From: Neisseria dumasiana
Lineage (GTDB): Bacteria > Pseudomonadota > Gammaproteobacteria > Burkholderiales > Neisseriaceae
Length of the DNA stretch: 64,000 bases
Reading direction: 5' to 3'
Assembly: GCF_022870885.1 (NCBI RefSeq)
Contig: NZ_CP091509.1
Span: forward strand, 682,001 to 746,000
Made by a program: the position numbers and the translations under genes
Notes under the pieces: generated by a model
What the model was told of the DNA's origin: nothing
The model's input: the letters and a program-made list of their open reading frames with translations, nothing else
Database searches by the model: none
Part shown: positions 26,218 to 35,067 of the stretch, piece after piece
How the letters are laid out: every line of letters begins with the position of its first letter
How positions within the stretch are numbered: position 1 is the first letter of the stretch

Positions 26218-26949
26218 TTATTTGTGCAGCCCGCATTCTTTGCTGTCTTTGTTTTCCCACCACCAACGCCCCGCACGGATGTTTTCGCCCAGTTTCACGG
26301 GGCGGGTGCAGGGTTCGCAGCCTATGCTGGGGTAGCCGCAGCGGTAAAGTGCATTCAGCGGCACATTATGCGCGTGTGCGTACGCCCAAACGTCGGCTTC
26401 TTCCCAGTCGAAAATCGGATTGAACTTGGCAATGCCGCGTGCGCCGTCGAACTCTTCAAAATCCAACCCGCTGCGGGTATCGGACTGGCTGCGCCGCTGT
26501 CCGGTTAACCATGCCGGTGCTTGGGCGAGGGCGCGGTTGAGCGGTTCGATTTTGCGAATGTGGCAGCATTGGCGGCGCAAGTCCACGCTTTCATACATAG
26601 CGGCTTGGCCGAACGCGCGCTCGAATGCGGCGGCAGCTTCGGCATCGGGGCGGAACACTTCGATTTCAAACGGATAGCGTATATTGGTTTCGCCGATTAA
26701 GGCCGAGGTTTCGGGGTTGAGCTTGCCCGTGTCGAGCGTGATGATGCGCAGCGGCAGTTTCAGACGGCCTATAATGTCTGCAATCACCATATCTTCCGCA
26801 GCAAGGCTGGATGCAAACACCGCCTGCGGAAAACGCGCGGCAATCTCGTGCAGACGTTCGCCGAGTGTGTTTTCCAATGATTTCAGACGGCCTGATCGGG
26901 TTGGGTCGGGGGCGGGGATTTGCCAGAATTTGGGAGTGTGTAGAGACAT
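26218..26949 (-). CDS. cysH: Adenylyl-sulfate (APS) reductase, CysH family
   Basis: 243 aa from ATG 26949 (MSLHTPKFWQIPAP). PP-loop-type sulfonucleotide reductase with FASSLAAEDMVI, ITLDTGKLNPET, RRQCCHIRKIEPL (C128, C129), GCEPCTRPV (C211, C214) and the catalytic Cys239 in the C-terminal ECGLHK. The four-cysteine set binds [4Fe-4S], which marks the form that reduces APS, in contrast to the cluster-free PAPS form of E. coli. It makes sulfite for cysteine synthesis. Other cys genes are not adjacent. A DUS lies within the coding sequence near 26760. Confidence 0.9.
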   Translation of the reverse strand: MSLHTPKFWQIPAPDPTRSGRLKSLENTLGERLHEIAARFPQAVFASSLAAEDMVIADIIGRLKLPLRIITLDTGKLNPETSALIGETNIRYPFEIEVFRPDAEAAAAFERAFGQAAMYESVDLRRQCCHIRKIEPLNRALAQAPAWLTGQRRSQSDTRSGLDFEEFDGARGIAKFNPIFDWEEADVWAYAHAHNVPLNALYRCGYPSIGCEPCTRPVKLGENIRAGRWWWENKDSKECGLHK

Positions 26950-27062
26950 AGCGGTATGGGTTTCGTGTGTTTGAACTGTGCGTTTAATGCCGACTGATAT
27001 TGTGCGCCTGCCGCCGCAGGCCATAAAAGGAATGTTTGTTTATTTGTTTATAACCAAATGAA

Positions 27063-27098
27063 AGAGGCCGTCTGAAAATGATGTTTCAGACGGCCTCT
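27063..27098 (-). terminator. DUS-hairpin terminator after dedA
   Basis: AGAGGCCGTCTGAAA and its complement with a six-base loop lie 36 bases beyond the dedA stop on the minus strand. Confidence 0.75.
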
Positions 27099-27133
27099 AA
27101 GGTTTCTTAACTATATTGTAAATGCTTGGTGCT

Positions 27134-27784
27134 TTATCCGCCGCGTTTGCCTGCACGTTTGGCGCGGATCACTTCAATCACGCCGGGCAGCACCGAAATC
27201 ACGATAATCGCGCCCAGCACCAAGCCCAAATTGTTTTTCACCACCGGAATATTGGCGAAGAAATAGCCCGCGTAGGAAAACAGCACCACCCACAAAACCG
27301 CACCGATTACGTTAAAGCGGATAAAGCGGCCGTAGTGCATGTTCGCCATGCCCGCCACAAAAGGTGCAAAAGTGCGCACGATGGGCACGAAGCGGGCGAT
27401 GATGATGGTTTTGCCACCGTATTTTTCGTAAAACTTGTGGGTTTTGTCGAGATAGCTGCGTTTAAAGATTTTGGAATCGGGGTTGGCAAACAGCTTGGCA
27501 CCGAAGTATTTGCCGATCATAAAGTTCACCGCGTCGCCGATGATGGCCGAGGTAATCAGCAACGCCACCATCACATGGATATTCATTTCACCGATGGCCG
27601 CAATGCCGCCGGCGGCAAACAGCAGCGAATCGCCGGGCAGAAACGGCGTAACCACCAGCCCCGTTTCGCAGAAAATAATCAGAAACAGAATGGCGTAAAT
27701 CCACACGCCGTATTGGGCGGCCAGCTCGGTAAGGTGTTGGTCGATATGCAGGATAAAGTCGATAATGGCTGAAATAAATTCCAT
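27134..27784 (-). CDS. DedA family membrane protein
   Basis: 216 aa from ATG 27784 ([13 protein letters not shown]). It has the DedA hallmarks: [22 protein letters not shown] with the conserved Glu and Pro-Gly-Asp, the amphipathic [12 protein letters not shown] segment, then [36 protein letters not shown] with conserved arginines, and C-terminal membrane helices. DedA proteins are proton-dependent lipid transporters or scramblases of the inner membrane, probably recycling undecaprenyl-phosphate or phospholipids. The gene is divergent from hda. Confidence 0.9.
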   Translation of the reverse strand: MEFISAIIDFILHIDQHLTELAAQYGVWIYAILFLIIFCETGLVVTPFLPGDSLLFAAGGIAAIGEMNIHVMVALLITSAIIGDAVNFMIGKYFGAKLFANPDSKIFKRSYLDKTHKFYEKYGGKTIIIARFVPIVRTFAPFVAGMANMHYGRFIRFNVIGAVLWVVLFSYAGYFFANIPVVKNNLGLVLGAIIVISVLPGVIEVIRAKRAGKRGG

Positions 27785-27984
27785 CGGGCGTGCTTTCGGA
27801 AAAATGGGCACAAAGGCCGTCTGAACAAATATCTAAATTTAAAGGTTTCAGACGGCCCGACAAGTATAAAGTTCGCCATTTTAAGTGAAAACGTTAAATC
27901 CTGCCAAACGCCTGCCGCAGCTTGCTGCCGTTTGTTGAAACAACGTACAATGTGCCGTCTGAAAGCCGTTTGAAAACCGTTTCC

Positions 27985-28653
27985 GTGAACCAGCTTATTT
28001 TTGATTTTGCCGCCCGCGATTACCCTTCGTTCGATAAATTTTTAGGCACGTCGAACGCCGAACTTCTGCACGTTTTGCAACAGCAGCACGGGCAGTTTAT
28101 TTACGTTTGGGGGCAGCAGGGTTCCGGCAAAAGCCATCTTTTGCAGGCTTGGGTGGCGCAGGCTTTGCAGGCGGGGCACAACGCCGTTTATATCGATGCC
28201 GCCCGCATGCCGCTGACCGACCAAGTGCTCGAAGCCGACTATCTGGCGGTGGATCAGGTTGACAAACTCAACGACGGCGAGCAGGCGGTATTGTTTGAAG
28301 CCTTCAACCGCTTTCGCAACAGCAAACACGGCTTTCTGTTGCTGAGTGCCGACGTGCCGCCGCCGCAACTGGTGATTCGCGAAGACTTGCGTACACGCAT
28401 GGGCTATTGTTTGGTTTACGATGTCAAACCTTTGAATGACCAAGAAAAAATCAATGCATTAGTGAGCATGGCGGTGGCGCGACAATTAACCGTAGAACCG
28501 GAAATCTTCCAATACCTGCTCAACCACTGGCGGCGTGATATGGACAGCTTGATGCAGATGCTCGACACGCTCGACAACTACGCCGTGATGATGGGCAAAC
28601 GCATCACCCTGCCGCTGCTGCGCCAACTCTTAAAACAACAGGAAACAGAATGA
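27985..28653 (+). CDS. hda: Hda, DnaA-related regulator of initiation
   Basis: 222 aa from GTG 27985, giving the usual MNQLIFDFA beginning; the frame is open to 27922 but carries a DUS there. AAA+ domain: PSFDKFLGTSNAELLHVL, then the Walker A region YVWGQQGSGKSHLLQAW, a Walker B-like DYLAVDQVDKL (second acidic residue replaced by Gln), and the DnaA domain III-like C-terminus. Hda works with the DNA-loaded sliding clamp to stimulate ATP hydrolysis by DnaA; the N-terminal QLIFDF is the clamp-binding motif. It overlaps the next gene by four bases (ATGA). Confidence 0.9.
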   Translation: MNQLIFDFAARDYPSFDKFLGTSNAELLHVLQQQHGQFIYVWGQQGSGKSHLLQAWVAQALQAGHNAVYIDAARMPLTDQVLEADYLAVDQVDKLNDGEQAVLFEAFNRFRNSKHGFLLLSADVPPPQLVIREDLRTRMGYCLVYDVKPLNDQEKINALVSMAVARQLTVEPEIFQYLLNHWRRDMDSLMQMLDTLDNYAVMMGKRITLPLLRQLLKQQETE

Positions 28654-29318
28654 AAAACCTCGCCATTTTCGATTTGGACAACACCTTAATCAACACCGAT
28701 TCAGACCATTCTTGGCCGCAATACTTAATGAAAAAAGGCGTGGTGGATGTCGAATACACCCGAGCCCAAAACGACAAGTTTTACCGCGACTACCAAAACG
28801 GCTGTTTGGACATCGACGAGTTTCTCGCATTTCATCTCGAACCTTTAAGCCGCTTCAGCAAAGAAGAACTGGCCGAAATGCACCGCGAATTTACCGCCGA
28901 ATTTATCGCCCCGCACATCTTGCCGATGGCCAAAATGCTGGTACAGAGCCACCGCGATGCAGGCGACGAACTGCTGGTGATTTCTTCCACCAACGAATTT
29001 ATCATCACCCCGATTTGCCATATGTTCGGCATTGAAAACATTATCGGCACGCAGCTCGAAACCGGTTCGGACGGCCGCTACACTGGCCGGTACGTCGGCA
29101 CGCCCAGCCTAAAAGAAGGCAAAATCACCCGCCTGAACGAATGGCTGGCCGCACGCGGCGAAACGCTTGAAAACTACGGCAAAACCTATTTTTACAGCGA
29201 TTCCAAAAACGATTTGCCGCTGCTGCGTTTGGTGAGCGACCCCGTAGCCGTCAACCCCGATGAAACTTTGCAGCAGGAAGCCGAAGAAAAAGGCTGGCCC
29301 GTGCTGAATTTTCGATAA
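28650..29318 (+). CDS. HAD superfamily IB hydrolase (SerB-like phosphatase)
   Basis: 222 aa. HAD motif I is FDLDNTL (8-14) with the nucleophile and acid-base Asp; motif II is VISSTNEFI, motif III a Lys in LKEGK, and motif IV YFYSDSKNDLPLL. The cap resembles the HAD-IB group that includes phosphoserine and histidinol phosphatases. The substrate is not certain from sequence. Coupled to hda by an ATGA overlap and followed by cutA after 11 bases, probably one transcript. A DUS sits between it and cutA. Confidence 0.82.
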   Translation: MKNLAIFDLDNTLINTDSDHSWPQYLMKKGVVDVEYTRAQNDKFYRDYQNGCLDIDEFLAFHLEPLSRFSKEELAEMHREFTAEFIAPHILPMAKMLVQSHRDAGDELLVISSTNEFIITPICHMFGIENIIGTQLETGSDGRYTGRYVGTPSLKEGKITRLNEWLAARGETLENYGKTYFYSDSKNDLPLLRLVSDPVAVNPDETLQQEAEEKGWPVLNFR

Positions 29319-29329
29319 GGCCGTCTGAA

Positions 29330-29653
29330 ATGCCCCAATTCAAACCTGTTGTCGTTATAACCACCGCGCCCAACCGCGAAGAAGCCGAACGCATCGGCGG
29401 TCTGCTGCTGGAAAACCGTCTCGCCGGCTGCGTGCAATACGAAACCATCCGCAGCCAATATGTGTGGGACGGCGAATTGTGCAATGACGAAGAAATCCGC
29501 ATCGTGATTAAAACCGCCCGTTGCCACTATAAAGCGGTGGAAAAAACCATCGTGCAAAACCACAGCTACGACTGCCCGCAGATTCTGATGCAGCCGGTAA
29601 GCAGAGGCTTCGTGCCGTATCTGCGTTGGATGAAAGAGCGTTTGGGCCTGTAA
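29330..29653 (+). CDS. cutA: CutA1 divalent-cation tolerance protein
   Basis: 107 aa with the CutA pattern: VVVITTAPNREEAERIGGLLLENRLAGCVQ, RSQYVWDGELCNDEEIRIVIKT and YDCPQILMQPVSRGFVPYLRWM. It is a cytoplasmic trimer with a ferredoxin-like fold. E. coli mutants are affected in copper tolerance, but the biochemical role is unclear. Third gene of the hda-HAD-cutA run. Confidence 0.93.
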   Translation: MPQFKPVVVITTAPNREEAERIGGLLLENRLAGCVQYETIRSQYVWDGELCNDEEIRIVIKTARCHYKAVEKTIVQNHSYDCPQILMQPVSRGFVPYLRWMKERLGL

Positions 29654-29783
29654 GCCCGCCGTTTGGTGCTCGGCAGCCCGACATATCCGGCATTTGGCCT
29701 CATCTGCGGCGTATCTTCGCTATAATAATCTTATCAACCAGTAAAACGCTTTAATTTATCGAAACAGCCTTATCGGAAACACA

Positions 29784-30539
29784 ATGGATATACAGCCCAA
29801 TCCAACCCAGCGGCATCGTGCGTCTTTGCGTAAGCACAGTATTTATCTGCTGCCCAACTCTTTTACCATTGCCGCGCTGTTTGCCGCATTTTTCGCCATC
29901 ACCCAAGCCATGCACGGGCATTATGAAACGGCGGCGATTGCGGTGTTTACCGCCATGCTGCTCGACGGCATGGACGGACGGGTGGCGCGTTGGACCAACA
30001 GCCAAAGCGCGTTCGGCGAGCAGCTCGACAGCTTGGCAGATATGGTCAGCTTCGGCGTGGCGCCCGCTTTGATTGCCTATAAATGGCAGCTGTGGCAGTT
30101 TGGCAAAATCGGTTATTCGGTTGCGTTTATCTACTGCGCGTGTGCGGCATTGCGGCTGGCATTGTTCAACACCTTGATCGGGAGGGTGGACAAACGCTGG
30201 TTTATCGGTATTCCCAGCCCCACGGCGGCGGCTTTGATTGTGGGCATGATTTGGGTAAACCACAGTTACGAGCGTTTGCCTTATGTGCAATGGTTGTGTT
30301 TGCTGATTACTTTGTTTGCCGGGCTTTCGATGGTGGTACAGATTCCGTTTTGGAGCTTTAAAGAAATCAACGTGCGCCGCAAAGTGCCGTTTTTCGCCAT
30401 GATTATCTTTATGCTGATTTTGGCGGTGGCGGCGTGGGAACCTTCGTTGGTGCTGTTCCTGTTTTTCTTGGGATACAGCCTGTCGGGTTATGCGATGTTT
30501 GCCTGGCGGTGGTTTAAAAAGCGCAAGAAGGCCGTCTGA
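29784..30539 (+). CDS. pssA: CDP-diacylglycerol--serine O-phosphatidyltransferase
   Basis: 251 aa integral membrane protein. The CDP-alcohol phosphotransferase signature (DGx2ARx8Gx3Dx3D type) is visible as DGMDGRVARWTNSQSAFGEQLDSLAD. About seven or eight membrane helices. It makes phosphatidylserine from CDP-diacylglycerol and serine; the Psd encoded at 57350-58216 in this window decarboxylates the product to phosphatidylethanolamine. The gene is monocistronic. A DUS overlaps its end at 30530-30540. Confidence 0.93.
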   Translation: MDIQPNPTQRHRASLRKHSIYLLPNSFTIAALFAAFFAITQAMHGHYETAAIAVFTAMLLDGMDGRVARWTNSQSAFGEQLDSLADMVSFGVAPALIAYKWQLWQFGKIGYSVAFIYCACAALRLALFNTLIGRVDKRWFIGIPSPTAAALIVGMIWVNHSYERLPYVQWLCLLITLFAGLSMVVQIPFWSFKEINVRRKVPFFAMIIFMLILAVAAWEPSLVLFLFFLGYSLSGYAMFAWRWFKKRKKAV

Positions 30540-30673
30540 AAGCGTTTGTTTGCATTCAGAGCAATTTGTTGTTTAAAAATAATACAGTCGTAACTTAATA
30601 AACGTGCAAACGCCATGCCTGGGTTAGACCAAGTAAGCGTTTGAACGATAGTCTGCAAAGAAAAGAAGAAAAT

Positions 30674-31480
30674 ATGCTCGATTTTGAATTGATTCTCATC
30701 ATGCTGGCAGTAGGTGGTTTTTCCGGTTTCATTGCCGGGCTGCTGGGTGTGGGCGGCGGTATGATTATCGTGCCGGTGGTGTTGTGGGTGCTTCAAATGC
30801 AGGGGATGGAACACATTGCCCATGCCCAGCATTTGGCGGTGGGTACGTCGTTTGCGATTATGGTATTTACCACTTTTTCCAGCATGATGGCGCAAAACCG
30901 CAAAGGCGCGGTGGATTGGCAAGTGGTAAAACGCATGGCGCCGGGCATGATTTTCGGGGTGCTGGTCGGTTCGTTTATCGCCAAGCATATTTCCAATAGT
31001 GCTTTGCAGGTTTTCTTTGTTGCCTTTACGGTGGTTATCGCGCTGAAAACCTTAGCCGATGCGAAGCCTAAGCCTTCGAGGGGGTTGCCCGGCGGCGCGG
31101 GTTTGACCGGTGTGGGTACGGTGTTCGGCATTGCTTCCAGCTGGGTGGGCATCGGCGGCGGTTCTTTGTCGGTGCCGTTTTTAATGTATTGCAATGTGCC
31201 CGTGCACAAAGCGGTGGGCACTTCGGCAGGTTTGGCTTGGCCGATTGCGGTGGCCGGTGCGGTGGGTTATCTGTATTCCGGCTGGAATGTGAGCGGGTTG
31301 CCGGAGGGTTCGTTTGGATTTTGGTATCTGCCCGCGGTGGTGGTGTTGAGCGTGGCAACGGTGTTGTGCGCGCCTTTGGGCGTGAAAGCTGCGCACAAGC
31401 TCCCGCCCGAAAAACTCAAGCTGGCATTCGGTATTTTGCTGCTGGTGATTGCCGGCAGAATGTTGTGGCGTTTGATTTGA
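30674..31480 (+). CDS. TauE/SafE family sulfite/anion exporter
   Basis: 268 aa from ATG 30674 with AAGAAGAAA upstream. A typical two-half TauE structure with about eight membrane helices. Each half carries a Gly-rich signature: SGFIAGLLGVGGGMIIVPVV near the start and GIASSWVGIGGGSLSVPFLM in the middle. The family exports sulfite, sulfoacetate and related anions, but the specific substrate is unknown. It stands alone between pssA and nth. Confidence 0.88.
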   Translation: MLDFELILIMLAVGGFSGFIAGLLGVGGGMIIVPVVLWVLQMQGMEHIAHAQHLAVGTSFAIMVFTTFSSMMAQNRKGAVDWQVVKRMAPGMIFGVLVGSFIAKHISNSALQVFFVAFTVVIALKTLADAKPKPSRGLPGGAGLTGVGTVFGIASSWVGIGGGSLSVPFLMYCNVPVHKAVGTSAGLAWPIAVAGAVGYLYSGWNVSGLPEGSFGFWYLPAVVVLSVATVLCAPLGVKAAHKLPPEKLKLAFGILLLVIAGRMLWRLI

Positions 31481-31583
31481 TATGGTTACTCAACTTGCTT
31501 TTAACACAGGGCAGCAATGCCGTGCTTAAATCATGTTGATTGACCATGACGGCATTTTTAATCGGATTGCGGTTTCTTGCATG

Positions 31584-31613
31584 AGGCCGTCTGAAATGGT
31601 TTTCAGACGGCCT
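31584..31613. terminator. DUS inverted pair between tauE-like gene and nth
   Basis: AGGCCGTCTGAAA and its complement with a four-base TGGT loop, about 100 bases after the permease gene. Confidence 0.7.
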
Positions 31614-31700
31614 TGATATATAATATGCGCTGCCGTCTGAAACATTTCGGTTCATTTGCCCCATAAAAATACCCGACACAAACACAACCACAATCTCAAT

Positions 31701-32339
31701 ATGAACAAACAGATCCGCCAAGAAATCTTCGAGCGTTTGCGTACGGCCAATCCGCATCCCACAACAGAGCTGAATTTCAATAACCCTTTCGAGCTGCTGA
31801 TCGCGGTGCTGCTGTCGGCACAGGCAACCGACGTGGGAGTAAACAAAGCAACCGCCAAGCTGTTTCCTGCCGCACCCACACCGCAAGCGATGTTGGATTT
31901 AGGCTTGGAAGGCGTGATGGAATACACCAAAACCATCGGCCTGTATAAAACCAAATCAAAACACATCATCGAAACCTGCCGCATTCTGCTGGAGCAGTAT
32001 CAAGGCGAAGTGCCGGCCGACCGCGAGGCGTTGGAAGCCTTGCCGGGGGTGGGGCGCAAAACGGCCAATGTGGTGTTGAATACGGCGTTCGGCCAGCCGG
32101 TGATGGCGGTGGATACGCATATTTTCCGCGTATCGAACCGCACGAAAATCGCACCGGGTAAAAATGTGCGCGAAGTGGAAGACAAGTTGATGAAATTTGT
32201 GCCCAAAGAGTTTCTGCAAGACGCGCACCACTGGCTGATTCTGCACGGGCGTTATACCTGTAAGGCACAAAAGCCTTTGTGCGAAAAGTGTTTGATTCAT
32301 GATTTGTGCGAATATCCGGCCAAAACCGTTCCGGCATAA
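31701..32339 (+). CDS. nth: Endonuclease III
   Basis: 212 aa from ATG 31701, nearly the same length as E. coli Nth. The HhH motif is LPGVGRKTANVVL with catalytic Lys120, the catalytic Asp138 is in VDTHIFRVSNR, and the [4Fe-4S] ligands are C187, C194, C197 and C203. It removes oxidised pyrimidines and cuts the abasic site in base-excision repair. A strong terminator follows at 32353. Confidence 0.96.
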   Translation: MNKQIRQEIFERLRTANPHPTTELNFNNPFELLIAVLLSAQATDVGVNKATAKLFPAAPTPQAMLDLGLEGVMEYTKTIGLYKTKSKHIIETCRILLEQYQGEVPADREALEALPGVGRKTANVVLNTAFGQPVMAVDTHIFRVSNRTKIAPGKNVREVEDKLMKFVPKEFLQDAHHWLILHGRYTCKAQKPLCEKCLIHDLCEYPAKTVPA

Positions 32340-32352
32340 CAAGAGCAAACAA

Positions 32353-32381
32353 AAGACCCTTGCAGCGAGTGCAAGGGTCTT
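32353..32381 (+). terminator. Terminator of nth
   Basis: A perfect 12-bp stem (AAGACCCTTGCA / TGCAAGGGTCTT) with a five-base loop, followed by GTTTTATT. Confidence 0.92.
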
Positions 32382-32427
32382 GTTTTATTGATTTCCGATA
32401 AACGGTTTTGAGCCGTTGGTTAAATGA

Positions 32428-32766
32428 TTATTTAACGATTTCTACCGGACCGTGATCATCGCAATGGTCGCCGTGCTGATGATGCAGGCGGCCGTTAACG
32501 ATGTAGTCGGTGTGGTCGCCGTGCGGTACGGCTTCATGGCCGCAATCGGGGCCGTGAACGTGACCGGCGCAGTCGTGTACGGGGCGGCAGCCGTCGGGGT
32601 TGGTTTCGTTTACGTCCAAGCTGTGTTCGTCGTAGTGGCCGTTATGTTCGTGATGCAGATGGCCGTCGTGAAGGTAATCTACATGGTCGCCGTGTTGGAT
32701 GGCGGTATGGCCGCAGCCGCTGCCGTGAACGTGCTCGTGATCGGGGTGTGTTTTGCAATTGCTCAT
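32428..32766 (-). CDS. Small His-rich, probable metal-binding protein with two internal repeats
   Basis: 112 aa with 25 histidines, six cysteines and many Asp/Glu. Two related units are clear: residues 13-48 and 69-105 share the pattern HVHGxxCGHxAxxHGDHxDY, then G-x-LHH-x-H-x2-H-x-D-x-H. There is no signal peptide or membrane segment, so it should be cytoplasmic. The composition suggests storage or chaperoning of Zn(II), Ni(II) or a similar ion. A possible Zur operator lies upstream at 32860-32874. I do not recognise a named family, and the metal and role are inferred. Confidence 0.75.
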   Translation of the reverse strand: MSNCKTHPDHEHVHGSGCGHTAIQHGDHVDYLHDGHLHHEHNGHYDEHSLDVNETNPDGCRPVHDCAGHVHGPDCGHEAVPHGDHTDYIVNGRLHHQHGDHCDDHGPVEIVK

Positions 32767-32859
32767 GGTTTTCTTTCTACAATGGTTGAGACATGCGCTT
32801 TATCATACGGGCAAATGAAAAATTTGTAAATAACTTATTGTTTATAATAGATTTTATTT

Positions 32860-32874
32860 CGATATAGCATAACA
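32860..32874 (-). promoter_or_regulatory. Candidate Zur operator upstream of the His-rich gene
   Basis: The minus strand reads TGTTATGCTATATCG. The meningococcal Zur box as I remember it is TGTTAT-DNH-ATAACA: the first half-site and spacer fit exactly, and the second half fits ATA then diverges. It lies 94 bases upstream of the ATG, and a TATTAT -10-like hexamer is about 19 bases downstream, so a bound repressor would cover the -35 region. Confidence 0.4.
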
Positions 32875-33080
32875 CTGTTCGCGCAGAGTCTGCTTAGACG
32901 GCTCGGGGTAGGGCGGTTGGGGTATAATTCTGCCTTTTGCCTGATGTGCCCGTATGCCTGAGCGGGCAGCTGTTTTCATTGATTTCATGTTTAATCGGGC
33001 ACGGTTCAGACGGCCTCTGACGACAAGCCCCAGGGTTTCATGAGGCTGCGGGCCGTCTGAAATAACGATATGAACGGCTT

Positions 33081-33986
33081 ATGGATAGTCTGATTACTTT
33101 ACTTTCTGTATTAATTCCGCTTTTTCTCGGCTTTTTCATTAGTGTACCCAAGCTGTATTTGCGGTTGGTGGACAAGGCTTTGGTGTGGCTGGTTTATGCG
33201 ATTTTGCTGTTGATCGGCGTATCGTTGTCGCGGGTGGAGGATTTGGGCGGGCAGATTGATACCATTGTTGGCTCGGCGGCTTTGCTTTTTGCGTGCGTGA
33301 TGGGCATGAATCTGCTGGTGCTGATGTGGTTCGACCGCCGTTATCCGCAGCAAACGCAGGGCGGCGGCAGGAAAAGTCGGGTCAGTATCGCCGGCAGCAT
33401 CAATCAGCTCGGGTGTGTGGCGGCGGGTTTTATGCTGGGTAAAGTTATGGCCGGATGGTGGTTGCCGCCCGAAAGCACGGGCAATTACTGCCTGATGCTG
33501 ATGGTGCTGCTGGTGGGGGTGCAGTTGCGCAGCAGCGGCATCACTCTGCGGCAGGTGCTGGTAAACCGCAGAGGTGTGCAAACCAGCGTGCTGTTTACGC
33601 TATCTTCTTTGCTGGGCGGCATATTATTTGCAGCATTGGTGCCGGAAGTATCGTGGAGCAAGGGGCTGGCGTTGGCATCCGGGTTCGGATGGTATTCGCT
33701 TTCGGGTATTGTGATGACTGAGGCTTATGGGCCGGTGTGGGGCAGCATTGCCTTGCTTAACGATTTGTCGCGTGAGTTTTTTGCGCTGGTGTTTATTCCC
33801 GTATTGATGCGCGGCCATCCCTGTGCGGCGGTAGGCTCGGGCGGGGCGACCAGCCTTGATTTTACGTTGCCGGTGATTCAGAGTTCGGGCGGTTTGCAGG
33901 TGGTGCCGCTCGCCATCAGCTTCGGTTTTGTTGTGAATGTGATTGCCCCTTTTCTGATGGTGGTGTTTTCCAATATGCGGTTTTGA
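33081..33986 (+). CDS. lysO: LysO-type lysine exporter family protein
   Basis: 301 aa inner-membrane protein with about eight to nine helices. It matches the LysO (YbjE, DUF340) family: short N-terminal part with LLIGVSLSR, a central VLLVGVQLRSSGITLRQVL segment, GFGWYSLSGIVMTEAYGPVWGSIALLNDLSREFFALVFIPVLMR and a C-terminal TLPVIQSSGG. E. coli LysO exports lysine and thialysine. A DUS pair (33006-33061) with a long spacer lies just upstream. The gene appears monocistronic. Confidence 0.88.
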   Translation: MDSLITLLSVLIPLFLGFFISVPKLYLRLVDKALVWLVYAILLLIGVSLSRVEDLGGQIDTIVGSAALLFACVMGMNLLVLMWFDRRYPQQTQGGGRKSRVSIAGSINQLGCVAAGFMLGKVMAGWWLPPESTGNYCLMLMVLLVGVQLRSSGITLRQVLVNRRGVQTSVLFTLSSLLGGILFAALVPEVSWSKGLALASGFGWYSLSGIVMTEAYGPVWGSIALLNDLSREFFALVFIPVLMRGHPCAAVGSGGATSLDFTLPVIQSSGGLQVVPLAISFGFVVNVIAPFLMVVFSNMRF

Positions 33987-34100
33987 GGTTTATACGGGCA
34001 CCCAAACAGCCGCTTGCACCCTTGCGCCGAATTTGGCACAATGCGCCGCATAAGTTTATGATGTAAAATTATTTTAACAAATTATCAGTCTAAATAAGCC

Positions 34101-34886
34101 ATGCCACCCCGCATACAACGCCACGAAAAAATCATTGCTTTAGTCCGCGAATATAACTTTATGCCTATCGAACAGCTCGCACGGCAGCTGGATGTGACGC
34201 CGCAAACCATACGCCGCGACATCAACCAGCTGTGCGAAGAAAATATTTTGCGGCGTTATCACGGCGGTGCCACTTTGGGCGAAGGCTTGGAAAACGAAGA
34301 TTTAAATACGCAGAAAACCAAGCTGCAAAATGAAAAAATCCACATCGCCGATTTGATTGCCGAGCATATTCCCGATAATGCTTCGCTGTTTTTGAGTATC
34401 GGCACAACCATCGAGGCGGTGGCAATGGCCTTGGTGAAAAAGCGCAAAGGCTTGTGCATCATCACCAATAACATCCATGTGGCGTCGATTGTATCCGGCC
34501 GCAGCGATTACACGGTTATCATCACTTCCGGCGTGGTGCGCCCGATAGACGGCGGCGTAACCGGCGTGGCCACGGTTGATTTTATTAATCAGTTCAAAAC
34601 CGATTATGCGGTTTTGAGTGCGTCGGGCGTGGATGCAGACGGCTCTCTGCTTGATTTCGACTATAAAGAAGTGAGCGTGATGCAGGCCATGATGCACAAT
34701 GCGCGTATGTGCTATTTGGGTGTCGATCACAGCAAGTTCGGCCGCAACGCTTTGGTGCGTATGGGCGATATTACCGAATTTGATGCCGTGTTTACCGACC
34801 AAACGCCTGATGAAGCCATGTGCAAACAGCTCGAAGCCGCCGGCGTGAAGTGGTATGTGGCGGCACGCGGTATCGATGAAGAATAA
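34101..34886 (+). CDS. DeoR family transcriptional regulator (GlpR-like)
   Basis: 261 aa. An N-terminal DeoR helix-turn-helix (IIALVREYNFMPIEQLARQL, then DVTPQTIRRDINQL) is followed by LRRYHGGAT, the family linker. The C-terminal sensor domain contains FLSIGTTIEAVA and ITNNIHVASI, then SGVDADGSLLDFDYKEVSVMQAMM and LGVDHSKFGRNALV. It is closest by eye to GlpR-type repressors that respond to glycerol-3-phosphate. No glp or sugar genes are adjacent, so the regulon is unknown. Confidence 0.82.
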   Translation: MPPRIQRHEKIIALVREYNFMPIEQLARQLDVTPQTIRRDINQLCEENILRRYHGGATLGEGLENEDLNTQKTKLQNEKIHIADLIAEHIPDNASLFLSIGTTIEAVAMALVKKRKGLCIITNNIHVASIVSGRSDYTVIITSGVVRPIDGGVTGVATVDFINQFKTDYAVLSASGVDADGSLLDFDYKEVSVMQAMMHNARMCYLGVDHSKFGRNALVRMGDITEFDAVFTDQTPDEAMCKQLEAAGVKWYVAARGIDEE

Positions 34887-35067
34887 GCCTGCAGCCGGGG
34901 CATGCGGCAGGATTGGCTCGGAGTTTGTTTGCCGAATTTCTCTTCACGATTGAAACGGCGTGGGCGGAACATGAACGGCAGGCCGTCTGAAACAAAAAGC
35001 CACAAAGCTTGTCAAACGTGGTTTAATGGCAATCCGGCTCCACCAGATAAGGCACAAGACGATTATC

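Noticed and set aside
33004..33063. DUS inverted pair with long spacer before lysO considered as a terminator or riboswitch
   Set aside because: The spacer is about 37 bases with no stable inner stem or T-run, and no known riboswitch motif is visible.
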